From: Paramuribaculum sp.
GTDB lineage: Bacteria > Bacteroidota > Bacteroidia > Bacteroidales > Muribaculaceae
Reading direction: 5' to 3'
Assembly: GCA_029062075.1 (NCBI GenBank)
Contig: JAIDQW010000367.1
Location: 1-6,561, forward strand
DNA: 6,561 nucleotides
In this document: positions 4,980 to 6,561 of the stretch, in pieces
How positions within the stretch are numbered: position 1 is the stretch's first letter
How the letters are laid out: every line of letters begins with the position of its first letter
Position numbers and translations under genes: made by a program
Notes under the pieces: generated by a model
Told to the model about the DNA's origin: nothing
The model's input: only the letters and a program-made list of their open reading frames with translations
Databases searched by the model: none

Positions 4980-6561
4980 TTATTTGTTACCGATAAGTTT
5001 GGTTAGAAGCGCATCAACTTCCGCAGCTTCAGGATTAACAGCTATAACAGTGCCTGATGGGGCGACGAAAACAACCTTACCTCCGGCATTTGCTACATTG
5101 TATTTGTTCCAGATGTTTGCCGCATCATTGAGTTCCACCATGTTGAGCCAGGGGTAACCGTCTGTCTTTATGCAGCCTTCCATAGCCCTGGTGTCACCGT
5201 TCTCGCGGGCAATACCTACGATGGTAAACCCTTTGTCTTTCCATTTCTCATATACCGGAATCAGCTCCATAGAGTGTCTGCGGCAGGGACCGCACCATGA
5301 TGCCCACAGGTCGATAACGGCAAATTTGCCGTTTATGAGTTCAGACAGAGTGTGCTTATTGCCCTGAAGGTCGGGTGCTGTGAAGTCAGGGTAATGTTTT
5401 CCCACCTCCGCTTTCTCGTTGGAAAGATGTAGCTTGATTTCTGTTGCGAGCGGATGATTTGGATACCGGTCGGCATACACACGATTATAGATATCCAGCT
5501 CACTTTCAAAATCCTTATCGTTGAAAGTCATATCCTTATAAATAAGGGTAAGACCTACAATTGAAGAATCATTTTCTATAAAAGCCAGTTTTTCTTCGTC
5601 TGACACGCGGAAAAGAGAATCGATACGGGCGTTTATCTCTTTTCCTGCGGGAGAATATTCTTTGTCCTGATTTCTCAGTTCCTTGAATATGTTAAATAGA
5701 GAGTCTCTGAGCTCCGGAGTAGAAGCCTCTTGGAGTCTGGAGGTTATGTTATACATTTCAGGAGTGTAATACAGTTTAAGTCTGTCAAGTCTCTCTCGCT
5801 CCTGAGATAATCCGCTATTGTCCCAGTTTGTTTGTATGTTTTTGTAAAAGTCAAGTAGTTTGCGGGTGTTGCTGCCCCCCTGAGTATTATCCCACATGGA
5901 GCCCGCATTTTCTGAAAAATCGAATTTCACCTGCTCTCCCTCGGCAAAGAACGGGTGATCCATCCAGCTTCCGCTCAACATTTCAATGCCGGCAATCAAC
6001 TCGTAGGGAACAGTATCAGTGGTATATAAATCATATTCAAACTTCCCGTTTTCCACCGGTATGATGACTGTTTTGTTCACACGGGTGTCCTTGCAGTAAG
6101 GAATCATAAGCAGCCAGCTCGCAGTGGGACGATCGTTGATAATTCCGCTCAGGTGAGTTTTTATACCCGTCGGCTTGTAGTTCAGATCAATACCGCGTAC
6201 GTTCCACGCGCCGCCTCTTTCAATGAAGTCAAAAACGGTGTCGGAAGGAGCAAGCGGGTCAAAAACGAATGTAGCCCGGATATGCGCTGAATCACCGCCA
6301 TACACATGCTCTCTGAGCGGCATCCCTTCAATGCGGCGAACAGGATATTCATTGTCAGTAATTCTGCTTGCCAGATAAATATTCGTATCAGCAGAAACCC
6401 AATATTTCGGGCGGGTATAAATATCTGCATCGATTCTTGTGGCGGTGTCAGATAGATGGACTGCCGCTATGCGAAAATTTGTGTAACCGGATTCAAATTC
6501 AGGCGCTTTGACTGTACGTGGAGCGGCAGCTGTCAGGATAATAAGCCCTATTGCTCCGAGC
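4980..6561 (-). CDS. Secreted TlpA-family thiol-disulfide oxidoreductase (paralog 2), N-terminus cut by the window edge
   Basis: The frame is open from the TAA at 4982..4980 to the right edge, giving 526 visible codons. An internal ATG at 6323 is not the true start. Upstream of it the frame continues without a stop through a region aligning with paralog 1, including APRTVKAPEFE and FRIAAVHLSDTATR, and back into the hydrophobic core of a signal peptide (LGAIGLIILTAAA). By alignment only about eight codons lie outside the window. The domain order is as in paralog 1: signal peptide, beta-rich N-terminal region, divergent middle, and thioredoxin fold with WCGPC at 5297..5283. The cis-proline site is again lost (NAGGKVVFV) and the extra cysteine is kept (MEGCIKTDGYPW). 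The C-terminal domain is nearly identical between paralogs and the middle much less so. It is expected to be periplasmic. Its promoter lies beyond the window. Confidence 0.9.
   Translation of the reverse strand, partial: LGAIGLIILTAAAPRTVKAPEFESGYTNFRIAAVHLSDTATRIDADIYTRPKYWVSADTNIYLASRITDNEYPVRRIEGMPLREHVYGGDSAHIRATFVFDPLAPSDTVFDFIERGGAWNVRGIDLNYKPTGIKTHLSGIINDRPTASWLLMIPYCKDTRVNKTVIIPVENGKFEYDLYTTDTVPYELIAGIEMLSGSWMDHPFFAEGEQVKFDFSENAGSMWDNTQGGSNTRKLLDFYKNIQTNWDNSGLSQERERLDRLKLYYTPEMYNITSRLQEASTPELRDSLFNIFKELRNQDKEYSPAGKEINARIDSLFRVSDEEKLAFIENDSSIVGLTLIYKDMTFNDKDFESELDIYNRVYADRYPNHPLATEIKLHLSNEKAEVGKHYPDFTAPDLQGNKHTLSELINGKFAVIDLWASWCGPCRRHSMELIPVYEKWKDKGFTIVGIARENGDTRAMEGCIKTDGYPWLNMVELNDAANIWNKYNVANAGGKVVFVAPSGTVIAVNPEAAEVDALLTKLIGNK

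Noticed and set aside
5828..6064. Plus-strand frames inside the TlpA and anti-sigma genes (for example 5828-6064, 5170-5367, 2424-2717, 2875-3093)
   Set aside because: All are antisense to well-supported genes, with no start context and no recognisable product.
4980..6323. TlpA paralog 2 starting at the ATG at 6323
   Set aside because: The frame continues upstream to the window edge with strong similarity to the signal peptide and N-terminal region of paralog 1, so that ATG is internal.

Overview
The window looks like a chromosomal segment from a member of the Bacteroidales, possibly close to the Muribaculaceae. The evidence is Bacteroidetes-type promoters (TTG, 20 bases, TAnnTTTG), mostly weak or absent Shine-Dalgarno sites, secreted TlpA/thioredoxin proteins with the long N-terminal region common in this phylum, and a small ECF sigma/anti-sigma pair. 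The family-level placement is a guess. Every supported gene lies on the minus strand, so transcription runs from base 6561 towards base 1.

Right part (about 2271-6561): two tandem paralogous genes for secreted thioredoxin-fold (TlpA-type, WCGPC) proteins come first. The upstream one runs off the right edge and lacks only about eight codons. A three-gene operon follows: ECF sigma factor, single-pass membrane anti-sigma candidate, and a small secreted protein resembling DUF4252. The three genes overlap by 8 and 4 bases. The main observation is a shared two-block motif, TTGTAACAGATT-N11-G(T/C)ATC(T/C)TTTA. It occurs once before the second TlpA gene and once before the sigma gene, with identical spacing, each just after the stop codon of the gene before. 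Its AAC-N16-G(T/C)ATC architecture is that of an ECF promoter. It suggests that the sigma factor activates itself and at least one TlpA gene, forming a self-contained envelope thiol-redox regulon.

Middle part (about 787-1728): an unrecognised, visibly A+T-rich two-gene unit has a near-perfect housekeeping promoter. It consists of a 51-codon small ORF whose TGA overlaps the GTG start of a 183-aa protein of unknown function. It lies between two 48-base direct repeats differing at 2 positions. The repeat is the -7 box and 5' leader of the TRIC-channel gene, so the unit appears to have been inserted into, or arisen by duplication of, that leader.

Left part (1-783): a TRIC/UPF0126-type membrane channel gene, then a canonical promoter and the first 15 codons of a gene that leaves the window at base 1. 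There are no tRNA or rRNA genes, CRISPR arrays, transposases or integrases. The only gene-free stretch beyond a short spacer is about 1596-1773, which holds the housekeeping promoter and the second repeat copy.
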